This document shows, one piece after another, positions 26,643 through 34,773 of a stretch of 39,096 bases of DNA; the first letter of the stretch is position 1; each line of letters begins with the position of its first letter. The stretch lies in NCBI GenBank assembly GCA_031556275.1, contig JAVBTG010000040.1, positions 1-39,096 of the forward strand, read 5' to 3'. The notes beneath the pieces are model-generated. The model ran no database searches. It was not told where the DNA came from and saw nothing but the letters and a program-made list of their open reading frames with translations. Position numbers and translations under genes: made by a program. The DNA comes from JAKPNF01 sp031556275 (GTDB lineage Bacteria > Verrucomicrobiota > Verrucomicrobiia > Opitutales > JAKPNF01).

Positions 26643-26670
26643 TTGATTTTTTTCGAAGGTTTGCTAGTCT
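26643..26670 (+). promoter_or_regulatory. Candidate promoter for tRNA-Gln
   Basis: TTGATT (26643-26648) and TAGTCT (26665-26670) with a 16-base spacer. Transcription would start near 26677 and pass through the hairpin at 26689-26715 before reaching the tRNA. Confidence 0.35.
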
Positions 26671-26688
26671 GAATCTTTACCCGTTTGT

Positions 26689-26715
26689 AAAAAAAGGGCC
26701 ATGGTGCCCTTTTTT
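26689..26715 (+). terminator. Terminator-like hairpin just upstream of tRNA-Gln
   Basis: An A-run, GGGC (26696-26699), a 6-base loop, GCCC (26706-26709) and six T; the A-run and T-run extend the stem. It ends only 5 bases before the tRNA 5' end, leaving no room for a promoter between them. Confidence 0.6.
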
Positions 26716-26720
26716 GACAT

Positions 26721-26794
26721 TGTCCGATGGTGTAATGGTAGCACAAGTGACTCTGACTCACTTTGTCTAGGTTCGAATCCTAGTCGGACAACCA
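26721..26794 (+). tRNA. tRNA-Gln (anticodon CTG)
   Basis: Full cloverleaf: acceptor TGTCCGA/TCGGACA, discriminator A and encoded CCA; anticodon stem AGTGA/TCACT with loop CTCTGAC giving anticodon CTG; T-arm with TTCGAAT loop. Its 3' end marks the left boundary of a low-GC island, and partial copies of that 3' end recur at 34646 and 34774. Confidence 0.95.
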
Positions 26795-26800
26795 CTTCCC
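26776..26800 (+). other. Candidate attL (tRNA-Gln 3' end)
   Basis: The segment AATCCTAGTCGGACAACCACTT is echoed about 8 kb away. The copy at 34774 shares AATCC and GGACAACCACTT; the copy at 34646 shares 15 of 17 positions from TCGGACAACCACTTCCC. This is the usual mark of integration into a tRNA 3' end. Confidence 0.55.
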
Positions 26801-26836
26801 CCTTTGAATACATAGGAGGGGGACAAAAGCATCTAA

Positions 26837-26868
26837 AAATCCCGAAACTCACTCAAGTTTCGGGATTT
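26837..26868. terminator. Intrinsic terminator after tRNA-Gln, probably bidirectional
   Basis: AAATCCCGAAACT pairs with AGTTTCGGGATTT across a 6-base loop; T-rich sequence follows on the plus strand and A-rich sequence precedes it. It lies between the tRNA and the 3' end of the convergent recombinase gene. Confidence 0.85.
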
Positions 26869-26981
26869 ACTTCTTTTTAATGCCGTCCCCTTCCTGTACA
26901 GCGAAAAGACACTCTTTGGTGCGACATTCTATCGAAGAAGACTTATTTCGCCGGCAGAAAAACAGGACACGCACCAATGGG

Positions 26982-28964
26982 TTATGGGGCGGTTTGCATC
27001 AAATTCTTCAAAAGCCTAATTTGCTTATCATCGGGATGTAAGGAGATTACTTTCAGTTTTTTGAAGCTAACTTTTTCAATCTGAGAGGCATGCCTGAGAC
27101 TTAGAATAAACGCGACTGCCTCATGCGAAAGATCGTCCAGTAGCTTAATTTTGCGCCCAAGAGTCGTCTTTTTGACTCTCATTTTATCAGCCATCGTGCG
27201 AATGCTTATATCCTCGCATCGCATCTTTTTCCTCCATTTCATAATTTGGTGCAGCCAGTGATGTTTAATCGGCCTTCCTTTCGCGTCAGATGAAGACATA
27301 TTTCCGTTCCCGCCGCCCTTGCATTTCAGATCGAAGGGAGCGTATATGTGCCACTGGGAATACCCCCGGGAATTATCGACGCTGAACAATACTTCCAGGT
27401 GTCCCAATGAGGCGTATTCGGGAGTGAAAATTACAGCGAGCATGAAATCCCGTTTGCCTTCGGATTCATTTCGCAGAACTAGGACAAGCTTTTTGACCGC
27501 ATGCCTCAATATTTCGCTGCGCTCTGAATCTTCCAAATGCTCTTGGAGGGCATCAAAATCCTGGAAGATCGCATTAATCTGAGACTGCCCAACCGTCTTA
27601 TCACAGCCAAGAAGTGTCTGTTCGGTTTCAATTTCCCTTAGGCGCATACTTAACCTTTCTATCTCATCGGACAATTTAGAAGCTCGAGCCCGCAATGCTT
27701 CTTTCATGACCGCATTGCCTTCAAATTCCGCCAACTCATCAATTAAATTCTGAAGCAAAGCATTGTTCCTCCCGCTTTCAGCTAAAAGTCCTTTTTTCTC
27801 TTCGGCAATTCGTTCTGGATATTCATCGCCGCCCTGTTTCAATCGCCGCCGATCAATATTCTTTGCGGCTATAAAGCCAAGCGCGGAAAAAATGACAGAC
27901 TCTATGATCTTTTTCCCAATCCTCGTTCTGCAGGCGCTCTGCGCATGAAACTTGTTCTTCGCGGAGCAGACATAGTACTGATAATGAGTGCCGTCTTTGC
28001 GTCGCTTCCCGGCGAACGAAGTGGTCATCATCGCCCCGCATGAACAGAACAAATATTTCTTCAACAAATGCGATCCTCTCATTCGGATATGCGAAATCTG
28101 GCAACGCTTCTGTCTCGCCAACTTTTCTTGGGTTCTTTCCCAAGCGGCACGGTCCACGAGTGCCTCATGCAACCCATCGTTGAGTTCCAATCCTTTTTCC
28201 GCAGACCACCAACAGACATAACCGGCATAAACGGGGTTTTGCAATATCTGACGGACATAATTTTCGCTGTAAGCACCACCTCCCATCGCCTCCTCTTTTC
28301 GTCCCTTTACGGTAGGCGTGGTTTTATATTTCTGCGCCATATGTGTCGCGATTTCCGAAGGACGCATCCCATCGGAAAATAATTGAAAAATCTCACGGAT
28401 ATGCACGGCCGCCGCCTCATCCACCACCAAAGTGCATTTCTTTTCGCCGCAAGCATACCCCGGAGGCGTTCTTCCACCCGTGCGATACCCTTGTTTGAAC
28501 AGTTCATACATTGCAATCGTTATACGTTGTACGATCTGTCCACGTTCTAGCTCTGCCATTCCCGCCATCATCGTGCGGATAAAACTACCAAAGGGAGAAT
28601 TATCCGGATTACAATCATTCGTGTAATGAACGCCGACACCGTAGCCTCGAATTATTTTCTCAAATTCAAAATAATCGAATTTATCGCGACTAATACGATC
28701 CAGTTTATAGCAAAGCACATAGGCAATATCCCCGTCTTGGACTCGCTTAAGCAGTGCCTGCATACCAGGTCGTCGCATATTACTTCCGGATGTTCCGGGA
28801 TCTGTGAACATTTCCACCAGTTCCATGCCCGGATGCGCCGCAACATATTGATGGATAATAGATTTCTGCGCCTCTATGGAGTCAAAGACCTTGCCTCGCA
28901 ACTGGAGATCCGTACTGACGCGCGCATAGCCAACAACCTTCAGGTTTCGTTTAACGACATTCAT
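26982..28964 (-). CDS. Large serine recombinase
   Basis: Site-specific DNA recombinase of 660 residues. The resolvase/invertase catalytic domain starts VGYARVST with nucleophile Ser17, and has CYKLDRISRDKFDYF and MAGMAELERGQIVQRI. The Recombinase domain follows (RTPPGYACG, VRQILQNPVYAGYVCWW), then a zinc-ribbon domain (FCSCGAMM with later cysteines) and a coiled-coil near 385-450. The C-terminal 90 residues (SIRTMADKMRVKKTTLGRKI) look like the helix-turn-helix tail found in a subset of these enzymes. The ATG is preceded by AAAGGAGGTGA at ideal spacing, unlike most neighbours. Composition is more AT-rich than the host. It sits beside the tRNA-Gln end of the island and is probably its integrase or a later insertion. 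Confidence 0.94.
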   Translation of the reverse strand: MNVVKRNLKVVGYARVSTDLQLRGKVFDSIEAQKSIIHQYVAAHPGMELVEMFTDPGTSGSNMRRPGMQALLKRVQDGDIAYVLCYKLDRISRDKFDYFEFEKIIRGYGVGVHYTNDCNPDNSPFGSFIRTMMAGMAELERGQIVQRITIAMYELFKQGYRTGGRTPPGYACGEKKCTLVVDEAAAVHIREIFQLFSDGMRPSEIATHMAQKYKTTPTVKGRKEEAMGGGAYSENYVRQILQNPVYAGYVCWWSAEKGLELNDGLHEALVDRAAWERTQEKLARQKRCQISHIRMRGSHLLKKYLFCSCGAMMTTSFAGKRRKDGTHYQYYVCSAKNKFHAQSACRTRIGKKIIESVIFSALGFIAAKNIDRRRLKQGGDEYPERIAEEKKGLLAESGRNNALLQNLIDELAEFEGNAVMKEALRARASKLSDEIERLSMRLREIETEQTLLGCDKTVGQSQINAIFQDFDALQEHLEDSERSEILRHAVKKLVLVLRNESEGKRDFMLAVIFTPEYASLGHLEVLFSVDNSRGYSQWHIYAPFDLKCKGGGNGNMSSSDAKGRPIKHHWLHQIMKWRKKMRCEDISIRTMADKMRVKKTTLGRKIKLLDDLSHEAVAFILSLRHASQIEKVSFKKLKVISLHPDDKQIRLLKNLMQTAP

Positions 28965-29579
28965 GGGTCACCTCCTTTGCTTGTGTAGCTTCGTGACATT
29001 TGACTTCTTGCGACTGCGCCCAGTCCCGACAACACCCCCTATCGCCCCTCGCATCTAACTCGCATCGACATACGCATATGGCCGTCAAGTAAACCGCCCG
29101 CGTGTTTCTTATTTTAGTTTTCATACCCTTCCAGTATAGGGATGTCTCCAAAATTCATGGAAAACCAAGCCCTCTTCTCGCCCTTTTCGCCACATGAATT
29201 ACGCCTATTTCATTCTAAACCAACAAATTAATTCCTTTTTTCATTTCCTAGGGCTGTCGTCATGCTCACGACGCAAACGCCTGAATACTCCCCCCATTAG
29301 TTTATTGACGACGCCTTTCATATAGTTCGCCCGACGAAGCAATATCTCCACAAATACGCACGCCCAAAGGCTGCAAGTTGTCCTCATTCGCCCAGTATAA
29401 GCATGCTCAAAAATTGGGTTGGGGAGCAAGAGGATATGGATCGTAGGCTATCCCCTTCCATAAAGTACTGTCGCGCACAGCGATTCATGGCTTTTTATAT
29501 TCGTCGACCATCATATTTCATTAAAAATCAATTACAGACGCTCGATATAGCCATGTGTCGCTTGAGACATATTTAATGC
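28965..29579. other. AT-rich gap between recombinase and antitoxin relic
   Basis: About 600 bases without a convincing gene. It contains the recombinase leader with its strong ribosome binding site (28968-28979) and a 57-codon frame (29403-29576, plus) whose tail reads MAFYIRRPSYFIKNQLQ, faintly like a radical-SAM C-terminus. It looks like a region of decayed genes. Confidence 0.5.
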
Positions 29580-29739
29580 ATGAAAACAACAATAATCCTC
29601 GATAACCGATCGGCTACTGGAACAGGCGCATAAGTTCGCCAGGATACAATCGCATTCCGGTCTCATCAACGAAACGCTACGAATTCTTGTAAAAAGGAAG
29701 CCAATTCTTTACAAAAACAAAATAAATTCATATCGTTAA
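29580..29739 (+). pseudogene. VapB-type antitoxin relic, frameshifted
   Basis: Reading from ATG 29580 gives MKTTIILDN. Skipping one base at 29607 restores a frame that reads DRLLEQAHKFARIQSHSGLI and then NETLRILVKRKPI before a stop at 29737. The joined product is about 52 residues and follows the VapB antitoxin plan: a short beta-strand, then (LLEEAxxxxGxxTxxExVxEALRxLVxRxR). The one-base shift breaks the gene unless it is a sequencing error. No PIN-domain toxin gene follows; the next gene is unrelated. Confidence 0.55.
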
Positions 29740-29766
29740 ATGAGGATACATTAACTGTATTACGAA

Positions 29767-30492
29767 ATGAATCTTGCATCTAGACTTTATAACTTACTTA
29801 AAAAATTTGAAACCATTCCTGCGAACATGCGGTTTCGGCAGGCAATCAGTCAAATATTTTCCATCCCCGATCAAAAGTCACCTGAGATTTTTCGATCTTA
29901 TGTCAGCATCATCAATCTTTCTCTAGAAGTCAAAGATCGTTTGAATGCTATCCCCGACATAAATATAGGGCTGTACGAAAAATCGCTAAACGAAATAGAA
30001 AAACATTTGGCTGCTTTTAACATAGAAAAAGATCTCGATGCGTTTAAAGGTGGCCTAAAGAACGAAAACTTCCTGGGTCTTGAGTTCATAAGTGACAAAT
30101 TTGATGAAGTTGAAAAAGAAGAGGAAATTAATGAAGAAGATTTGAAAAAACTTGAGATCCAAATCGATGATTTGATTGAAACAGTAAAAAATGCAAATAC
30201 ATCTCCCGACTTTATTCAATTTTTAGTATCCCACCTTTTCGCAATCAAAATATCAGTACAAAACTATCGTTTTTTTGGAGCTGTCGGAATCCAAACCGCC
30301 ATGGCACGAGTAATCGGAGAAGTATTCCTAGATCCTAGAGGGGCAACAACAGATGAAAAAAAGCAATCTCTCGTGCGCAAAGTATTCGACACAATTAAAG
30401 ATGCGAACACTTTAATCAGTTTCGTAAGGAATGGTGTCCACGCTATTAAAGCGCTCCCGCTCGATGCCATCTCAAAATTAATGGGAGAGTAA
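29767..30492 (+). CDS. Uncharacterised helical protein in island
   Basis: A 241-residue protein that I do not recognise. It is predicted almost wholly helical, with an acidic, glutamate-rich centre (KFDEVEKEEEINEEDLKKLE near residues 110-132) that could form a coiled coil. A moderately hydrophobic stretch (NYRFFGAVGIQTAMARVIGEVFL) lies near 170-195, and the C-terminus is amphipathic (VRNGVHAIKALPLDAISKLM). It has no signal peptide or obvious catalytic motif. Codon use is AT-rich like the GHKL-nuclease gene, toward which it is transcribed (convergent, 40 bases between the stops). The context, beside a recombinase, antitoxin relic, nuclease and HipBA, suggests a defence or toxin-related role, but that is inference. 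Confidence 0.8.
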   Translation: MNLASRLYNLLKKFETIPANMRFRQAISQIFSIPDQKSPEIFRSYVSIINLSLEVKDRLNAIPDINIGLYEKSLNEIEKHLAAFNIEKDLDAFKGGLKNENFLGLEFISDKFDEVEKEEEINEEDLKKLEIQIDDLIETVKNANTSPDFIQFLVSHLFAIKISVQNYRFFGAVGIQTAMARVIGEVFLDPRGATTDEKKQSLVRKVFDTIKDANTLISFVRNGVHAIKALPLDAISKLMGE

Positions 30493-30532
30493 CTCCATTC
30501 CTACTATTGTATCGTAATACCTATTTATTTCC

Positions 30533-32530
30533 TTAGGTGTTCTCGTTCGATTCGTCTACATCCTGTCCATCGCAATCAATGACGGGGATGAATTTTGCGT
30601 GAACTTTCTCCAAATAAGGGCGAGAAGTATCCCGCGTGGCCTCATAATTTAACGATTGATTGATAAATTGAAGTCGAACGCGGGCTTTGGAGATTATTTC
30701 GGTCCATGTAAATCCCCAGACTTGAATGTTTGATTTTCCGTCATCGTATATCAATCCGGAGGGTTTATTTCGTTCATTACATTTTCGCTTCGCGTACTCA
30801 TCCATTTCATTTGACACAACAATAAATTTCCAACGAGTTTTCTCAGAGAGAAAACGAGGATCCGCAGCAACAGCAATCGCATAGCTTTCCACTTGAGACA
30901 GTATTGTGGAATTAATCTTCTGGGCCGGCCGTTTTAGCTCCACCACCAGATGATCATATTCGTCGTGCCGAGGTTTATTGGCACGGCTAAGCATTAAATC
31001 AATGCGTCCCTGCTTCCCACCTTCACGCTCCACAGGACTATCATCATCACATCGTTTCCCTAATTCTTCCAGATGAAACGCAAGCACTTCTTCTAGACGC
31101 TGTTCACTCCCGGCTAAAGCGAATTCTTCATCGAAAATCCATGCTTCTTTTTCTAGAATTTTATGTAATTGATCTCTCTCCAATAGCGATTTTTTTGTCT
31201 CTGAGTCGAAGAGCAAATTTTCCAGAGCAGTAAGAAAATTCAATCTATTCGCTACAATTTTAGCTGAACTAATGATATTTGAAAGAGGAGTACTCATCAT
31301 TAATTCAGCCAAGTCATCTTGCTCTTCTTTTTTAAGATTGAGCACTTCTGTAATAATTTGCTGAACCGATGCTGGGTTTTCTTTAATAGCTTGTGCCAAC
31401 AACCGAAATACGAACCTCTTTGATTGAGAATCTGAATTTTCAAACGATGGCAAATATTCCTCTAAATTCACTGCTAGGATGTCAAATACCTGACGCTCGA
31501 CGATTTCAATAGGATCAATTATCGCTTTGTTTTCAAAAGGATAAATTTCCTCCTGCTTCCAACGTTCAACAATTTGACTCTGCTGGTCAGCTAGACGCTT
31601 GCGGAAATATCCACGAACTTCTTTTTTCGCTATTTTAATAATTTCCTTAACGTCTTCATTAAGTTCATCGAAAATCAGTAAATTTTCCCGATCAAGTTCT
31701 TTGAAATGATCGCACTTGATGTAAACAGTAAAATTAAATCCTGGAGCATGAATTTTGACGCCTGAACCGGCTTCATGCAGTGAAACACCGTCTGCATCAC
31801 AAAGATGTAACTCGCGATCAGTTGGCATTGCCCATTCGACAATAGTTATCACCGCTGAAACAACTTTTCCACTGGGCAATGTAATCGCCCCCAGCAAAAT
31901 ATCATGCTTCACATCTTGATAAATGTTCGGGTCAATCTTGTCGCCGCAGTAATATATAGTTACATCGGGATATTGACTCAAATATGGAGCAAATATCTTG
32001 GCAAACTCCGTCCGAGCTTCTTCGTCCACCAAAGAAGGATGGTTTTTTTGAATATTTGAGATGGTAACCGTTGTTCCTGTATTTTTAGTATCTACCTTGG
32101 CAGGAGAAGACGAAGACATACTCTCAAGCGAACCACCGTCTCCTTGTATCGTATATTGCATAATGGAGCCATCGCTGCCTTTAAAGGATGTTGCCCATTT
32201 CACTCGGCTTCCAAGCGAAAATGCTTTAAAACGACCTTGTCCGCTTTTGCCGTGTAAAGATCGCCCATTTGAACGATTCTTAGTCTTTTTCCAAGAAGAT
32301 CCCAAGTTCCCAAATAATATCTCAATATCCGCATGTTCAATACCAGAACCATTATCAGAAATACAAATAGTCTCTGGAGCTCCAAGCGCATTCAGCCCCA
32401 CATCAACTCGTATTTCTGTCGCTCCCGCGTCTAGCCCATTCCAAATCAACTCCGATACTGCTTTGACTGGAGCTGCAATAGCAAGTCTCTCAAGAAAATC
32501 GCCTTTGGCTGAAATGGGGATTTTTTTCAT
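30533..32530 (-). CDS. GHKL ATPase fused to PD-(D/E)XK nuclease, candidate anti-phage protein
   Basis: A 665-residue two-module protein. The N-terminal GHKL (Hsp90/MutL/MORC-type) ATPase shows the N-box AVSELIWNGLDAGA (Glu27, Asn31), the DxGxG box ISDNGSGI (59-63), the lid LHGKSGQGRFKAF (92-105) and the later GTTVTIS. A central helical linker follows. The C-terminus resembles DUF4263/Shedu-type nucleases: LHKILEKEAWIFDEEF, then IDLML (Asp about 511) and HLVVELKRP (Glu531-x-Lys533), the D...ExK metal site. The start at 32530 (MKKIPISAKGDFL) is preferred over 32554. ATP binding and hydrolysis are likely to gate DNA cleavage. Such single-gene ATPase-nucleases are typical of defence islands; activity is inferred. 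Confidence 0.85.
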   Translation of the reverse strand: MKKIPISAKGDFLERLAIAAPVKAVSELIWNGLDAGATEIRVDVGLNALGAPETICISDNGSGIEHADIEILFGNLGSSWKKTKNRSNGRSLHGKSGQGRFKAFSLGSRVKWATSFKGSDGSIMQYTIQGDGGSLESMSSSSPAKVDTKNTGTTVTISNIQKNHPSLVDEEARTEFAKIFAPYLSQYPDVTIYYCGDKIDPNIYQDVKHDILLGAITLPSGKVVSAVITIVEWAMPTDRELHLCDADGVSLHEAGSGVKIHAPGFNFTVYIKCDHFKELDRENLLIFDELNEDVKEIIKIAKKEVRGYFRKRLADQQSQIVERWKQEEIYPFENKAIIDPIEIVERQVFDILAVNLEEYLPSFENSDSQSKRFVFRLLAQAIKENPASVQQIITEVLNLKKEEQDDLAELMMSTPLSNIISSAKIVANRLNFLTALENLLFDSETKKSLLERDQLHKILEKEAWIFDEEFALAGSEQRLEEVLAFHLEELGKRCDDDSPVEREGGKQGRIDLMLSRANKPRHDEYDHLVVELKRPAQKINSTILSQVESYAIAVAADPRFLSEKTRWKFIVVSNEMDEYAKRKCNERNKPSGLIYDDGKSNIQVWGFTWTEIISKARVRLQFINQSLNYEATRDTSRPYLEKVHAKFIPVIDCDGQDVDESNENT

Positions 32531-32743
32531 ACAAAAAAGTGTGAGCATCCCCAAAAAATTAGTCCAGATCTAATGCCGGCGCCTGTTTGAGGGGCGGGTC
32601 CCCCTGAATATCCTGGGACATAGCTAAAGTAAAATGGATGCGTCACTTGGGCATTTGATCAAAGTGTTTGATTGAACATACACAAAAGTTGAATTACTGT
32701 GTGGGAATATTTCAGATAGCCCTCGCTCTTTCTTTTAAAAGAT

Positions 32744-32805
32744 TACCGGACGGGAATAATTCACTTGAAATCTAGGCGAAGATCAATGAATATACCCGAA
32801 CGGTA
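32744..32805. promoter_or_regulatory. Twin HipB operators
   Basis: Two matching sites in opposite orientation lie before hipB: ATTACCGGACGGGAATAA (from 32742) and its near reverse complement TATACCCGAACGGTAAC (32790-32806). Each contains TACC-N5-GGWA, a short palindrome like the TATCC-N8-GGATA operators of E. coli HipB. Their centres are 49 bases apart, and the second ends 17 bases before the hipB start, so the antitoxin probably represses its own operon from both. Confidence 0.6.
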
Positions 32806-32822
32806 ACATTTTAACAAAAACA

Positions 32823-33050
32823 ATGAAACTGACGACACAAAAGATCGGCCTCTTGATCCGCAAGACCCGTAAGGATCAAGGGCTCACCCAGCAGGATTTG
32901 GCGCTGGCGTGCGGGACTGGGCTACGTTTCATTATTGATTTGGAAAAAGGAAAACCCTCATGTGAATTTGCGAAAGCTTTGCACGTCATTCAAACTTTAG
33001 GTATCCACGTCACACTCACTACCCCGGTAATCCCCACAGAGGATAAATAG
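32823..33050 (+). CDS. HipB-type antitoxin, HTH repressor
   Basis: A 75-residue Cro/C1-type helix-turn-helix protein. The motif is KIGLLIRKTRKDQGLTQQDL then ALACGTGLRFIIDLEKGKPS (residues about 7-47), matching HipB. The family binds and neutralises HipA and represses the operon. It ends 2 bases before hipA, as usual for these pairs. The C-terminal strand (GIHVTLTTPVIP) is the part that in HipB makes the dimer sheet. Confidence 0.92.
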   Translation: MKLTTQKIGLLIRKTRKDQGLTQQDLALACGTGLRFIIDLEKGKPSCEFAKALHVIQTLGIHVTLTTPVIPTEDK

Positions 33051-33052
33051 CC

Positions 33053-34315
33053 ATGAAACGCACGTTAAACGTCTATTTGGATACCGCCCTTGTAGGCCAA
33101 CTCTCCCAAGACAATGAGGGGCGAATGCGTTTTGCCTACAATGAAAAATGGCTTACCTACCCCAATGCCATTGCCCTATCTCAATCACTGCCGTTGAGGG
33201 CTTCTCGTTTTACGCCCAAAGAATGCAAAGGCTTCTTTGATGGAATTCTGCCCGAACAGAAAAACAGGGAGCTTATTGCAAAGATATTGGGAGTCAGCCC
33301 GAATAATGACTATGCGATGCTCGAGCAAATTGGCGGCGAATGTGCGGGTGCCGTGAGTTTTTTACCACCCGATGTACCCTTTCCCGCAAAGGAATACGCC
33401 TACCATTCACTATCCGAAAAAGAGCTGGTCAGCATCATTGGGCGGCTGCCAAACGAGCCATTGCTCGCAGGCGAGCCCGGCATTCGACTGTCGCTTGCGG
33501 GCGCTCAAAATAAAATAGCAGTCCATGTGGACGCCAAAGGAAAGATCGCCCTGCCCCTCAACGGCGCTCCCAGCACGCACATTTTAAAACCGGCCATTGG
33601 GCATTTCCCAAACATCGTCAGCAACGAGGCGCTCTGCCTTGAACTTGCAAACGCCGTCGGCATTCCCGCGGCAAACGCCCAAGTCGGTTCCGCCGGCGGA
33701 AAAAAATACCTCTTGGTTCAACGCTACGATCGCCTCCCAGATGCCAATCTCCCCTATCCCAAACGCCTCCACCAGGAAGACTTCTGCCAAGCCCTCGGCA
33801 TTTCATCTGAACACAAATATCAGCTCGAAGGCGGCCCAAGTTTAAAACAATCCTTCGAGTTGCTACGAAACGCGTCAACCTTGCCCGCCCGCGATATCCA
33901 GCGTCTATTCAATCTGGTCATTTTTAACACCATCATCGGCAATCATGACGCGCACGGGAAAAATTTCTCCCTGCTCTATTCCAAGGGCAGCACACGCCTT
34001 GCCCCCGCCTATGACGTTCTCTCAACCGTTTACTATCCCCAACTAACCGCCAAGATGGCCATGCGCATCGGCAAAACCTATGAATCCGTCCATTTGCGCC
34101 TATCCGATTTCGAGCAATTTGCCGACGAAGCCGGGCTGTCCGCTTCAGCAATTGCCAAACATATCGCCGCTCTCGCCGAAGAAATACGAGCGGAACTGCC
34201 CGTTTTAAAAAAGAAATATGCCGAAGTCGCCGACCTAATCAAACTCATCGACGAACGTGCCATCTCCTTCATTCATCGAATGCAAATCAAGCAGGGAATT
34301 TCATTCACACGCTAG
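33053..34315 (+). CDS. HipA-type Ser/Thr kinase toxin
   Basis: A 420-residue kinase toxin that, in E. coli, phosphorylates glutamyl-tRNA synthetase and induces persistence. The HipA N-terminal domain (LNVYLDTALVGQL) is complete. The P-loop region RLSLAGAQNKIAV (about 145-157) carries the Ser equivalent to the autophosphorylation site. The catalytic loop NHDAHGKNFSLL has Asp299 and the metal-binding PAYD has Asp321. All kinase motifs are intact, so it should be active. Composition is nearer the host average than the rest of the island, so it may have a separate origin. The target of this homologue is unknown. Confidence 0.94.
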   Translation: MKRTLNVYLDTALVGQLSQDNEGRMRFAYNEKWLTYPNAIALSQSLPLRASRFTPKECKGFFDGILPEQKNRELIAKILGVSPNNDYAMLEQIGGECAGAVSFLPPDVPFPAKEYAYHSLSEKELVSIIGRLPNEPLLAGEPGIRLSLAGAQNKIAVHVDAKGKIALPLNGAPSTHILKPAIGHFPNIVSNEALCLELANAVGIPAANAQVGSAGGKKYLLVQRYDRLPDANLPYPKRLHQEDFCQALGISSEHKYQLEGGPSLKQSFELLRNASTLPARDIQRLFNLVIFNTIIGNHDAHGKNFSLLYSKGSTRLAPAYDVLSTVYYPQLTAKMAMRIGKTYESVHLRLSDFEQFADEAGLSASAIAKHIAALAEEIRAELPVLKKKYAEVADLIKLIDERAISFIHRMQIKQGISFTR

Positions 34316-34464
34316 TTACGGTGAAATATATGGGATTAGGGCCCTCCAATTGCAATGAGGATTGAACTTCACTCGCCTGTGTTAACGCTAAATATCTGCC
34401 CGTTGCTAAATCAATTAATTGGTCCCAGAATCATCAAATTGATGGCCCTAAGCTCTAAAAAAGG

Positions 34465-34544
34465 AGTCTCATTTTTGCGTTTCAGCAAGAATGAAACGTT
34501 TCAATTTTCACCATATTTCGGGTTTATGGAGCAAAAATGAGACT
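34465..34544. repeat. Inverted repeat flanking a perfect palindrome
   Basis: A 14-base arm AGTCTCATTTTTGC (34465-34478) is exactly complementary to GCAAAAATGAGACT (34531-34544). The 52 bases between them include the perfect 12-base palindrome TGAAACGTTTCA (34492-34503). Confidence 0.75.
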
Positions 34545-34645
34545 GGGGCGTGAAAGCCAAATATCCAAAATCCGGCATGTGTCTATCTTGGCGGGAAAGA
34601 TGAATAATTTTCAAAATCACAGCTCACAAACCTTAGCGAGAGACA

Positions 34646-34707
34646 TCGGGCAACCACTTTCCGAAAGCCCTGTTTTCCCTCTGAAACCGGGGCTTTTTTG
34701 TGGTTGG
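34646..34707 (+). repeat. tRNA-3'-end/terminator repeat, copy 1 (candidate attR)
   Basis: TCGGGCAACCACTTTCC matches the tRNA-Gln end at 15 of 17 positions. CAACCAC (34651) pairs with GTGGTTG (34700-34706), enclosing AAAGCCC and GGGGCTTTTTT, a terminator-like hairpin. The 18-base end GGGCTTTTTTGTGGTTGG is identical in copy 2. Confidence 0.65.
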
Positions 34708-34773
34708 CCGACTGGGGATTGGGATAAATGGCGCCAGTCATTTACCCGCAGGGCGAGCGCATAGCGCGCGTCC

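Noticed and set aside
29241..29429. Minus-strand 62-codon frame upstream of the recombinase
   Set aside because: No recognisable motif or start context; likely chance in a non-coding gap.
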